Below are positions 63,983 through 64,000 of a DNA stretch of 64,000 nucleotides, piece by piece (position 1 is the first letter of the stretch; each line of letters opens with the position of its first letter). Made by a program: the position numbers and the translations under genes. Under the pieces are notes generated by a model. The model had not been told where the DNA came from, ran no database searches, and saw nothing but the letters and a program-made list of their open reading frames with translations. Source of the stretch: Cacajao melanocephalus (Eukaryota > Chordata > Mammalia > Primates > Pitheciidae); the NCBI GenBank assembly GCA_963573385.1, contig CAUYLG010005027.1, positions 119,034 through 183,033 on the forward strand, in the 5' to 3' direction.

Positions 63983-64000
63983 AATAAAATATTGGCTGGC

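Overview
This window looks like primate nuclear DNA, most likely human, from a gene-poor, AT-rich, CpG-depleted interval. The diagnostic features are three dimeric Alu elements with J/S-type features, primate-age L1 elements, and many older mammalian repeats (MIR, L2, a CR1-like LINE, MaLR/MLT1 LTRs, hAT and Tigger DNA transposons). I found no gene that I would defend as functional. Every long open frame I examined either falls in a transposon or is a short frame with no recognisable domain. There are no operons, tRNA or rRNA genes, or CRISPR arrays.

Layout. 0.4-1.9 kb is a decayed ERVL-type endogenous retrovirus pol fragment (integrase followed by a dUTPase-like region), ending in a perfect 39-bp inverted repeat. 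3.3-5.4 kb holds MaLR/MLT1 LTR remnants and an old L1 piece. 8.7-11.3 kb holds a short L1 3' end, a hAT element with terminal inverted repeats, and an old L1 3' end. 12.0-16.8 kb is a nested pair: a 5'-complete but internally deleted L1, with a second L1 inserted in opposite orientation at its 3' end. 18-24 kb holds a Tigger-like element, MIRs and L2s. 26.0-30.8 kb is a long antisense ancient L1 interrupted by a Tigger-like DNA transposon. 31.0-32.7 kb holds two copies of a 236-bp sequence. 32.9-40.4 kb is a MaLR LTR piece, a 2.9-kb antisense L1, and an older sense L1 carrying two Alus. 40.4-64 kb is mostly single-copy-looking sequence with scattered L2, MIR, MER5-like, Alu, L1 and CR1-like pieces, a pure T32 tract, a 43-bp tandem duplication, and an L1 fragment at the right edge.

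Nothing here works together as a pathway. The readable content is a layered history of insertions (L2/MIR/CR1, then L1M/Tigger/MLT1, then L1P and Alu) plus a few small rearrangements that the repeats do not explain. Family names come from recognising consensus features by eye, so boundaries are approximate unless a target-site duplication is given. I did not find a new biological system.
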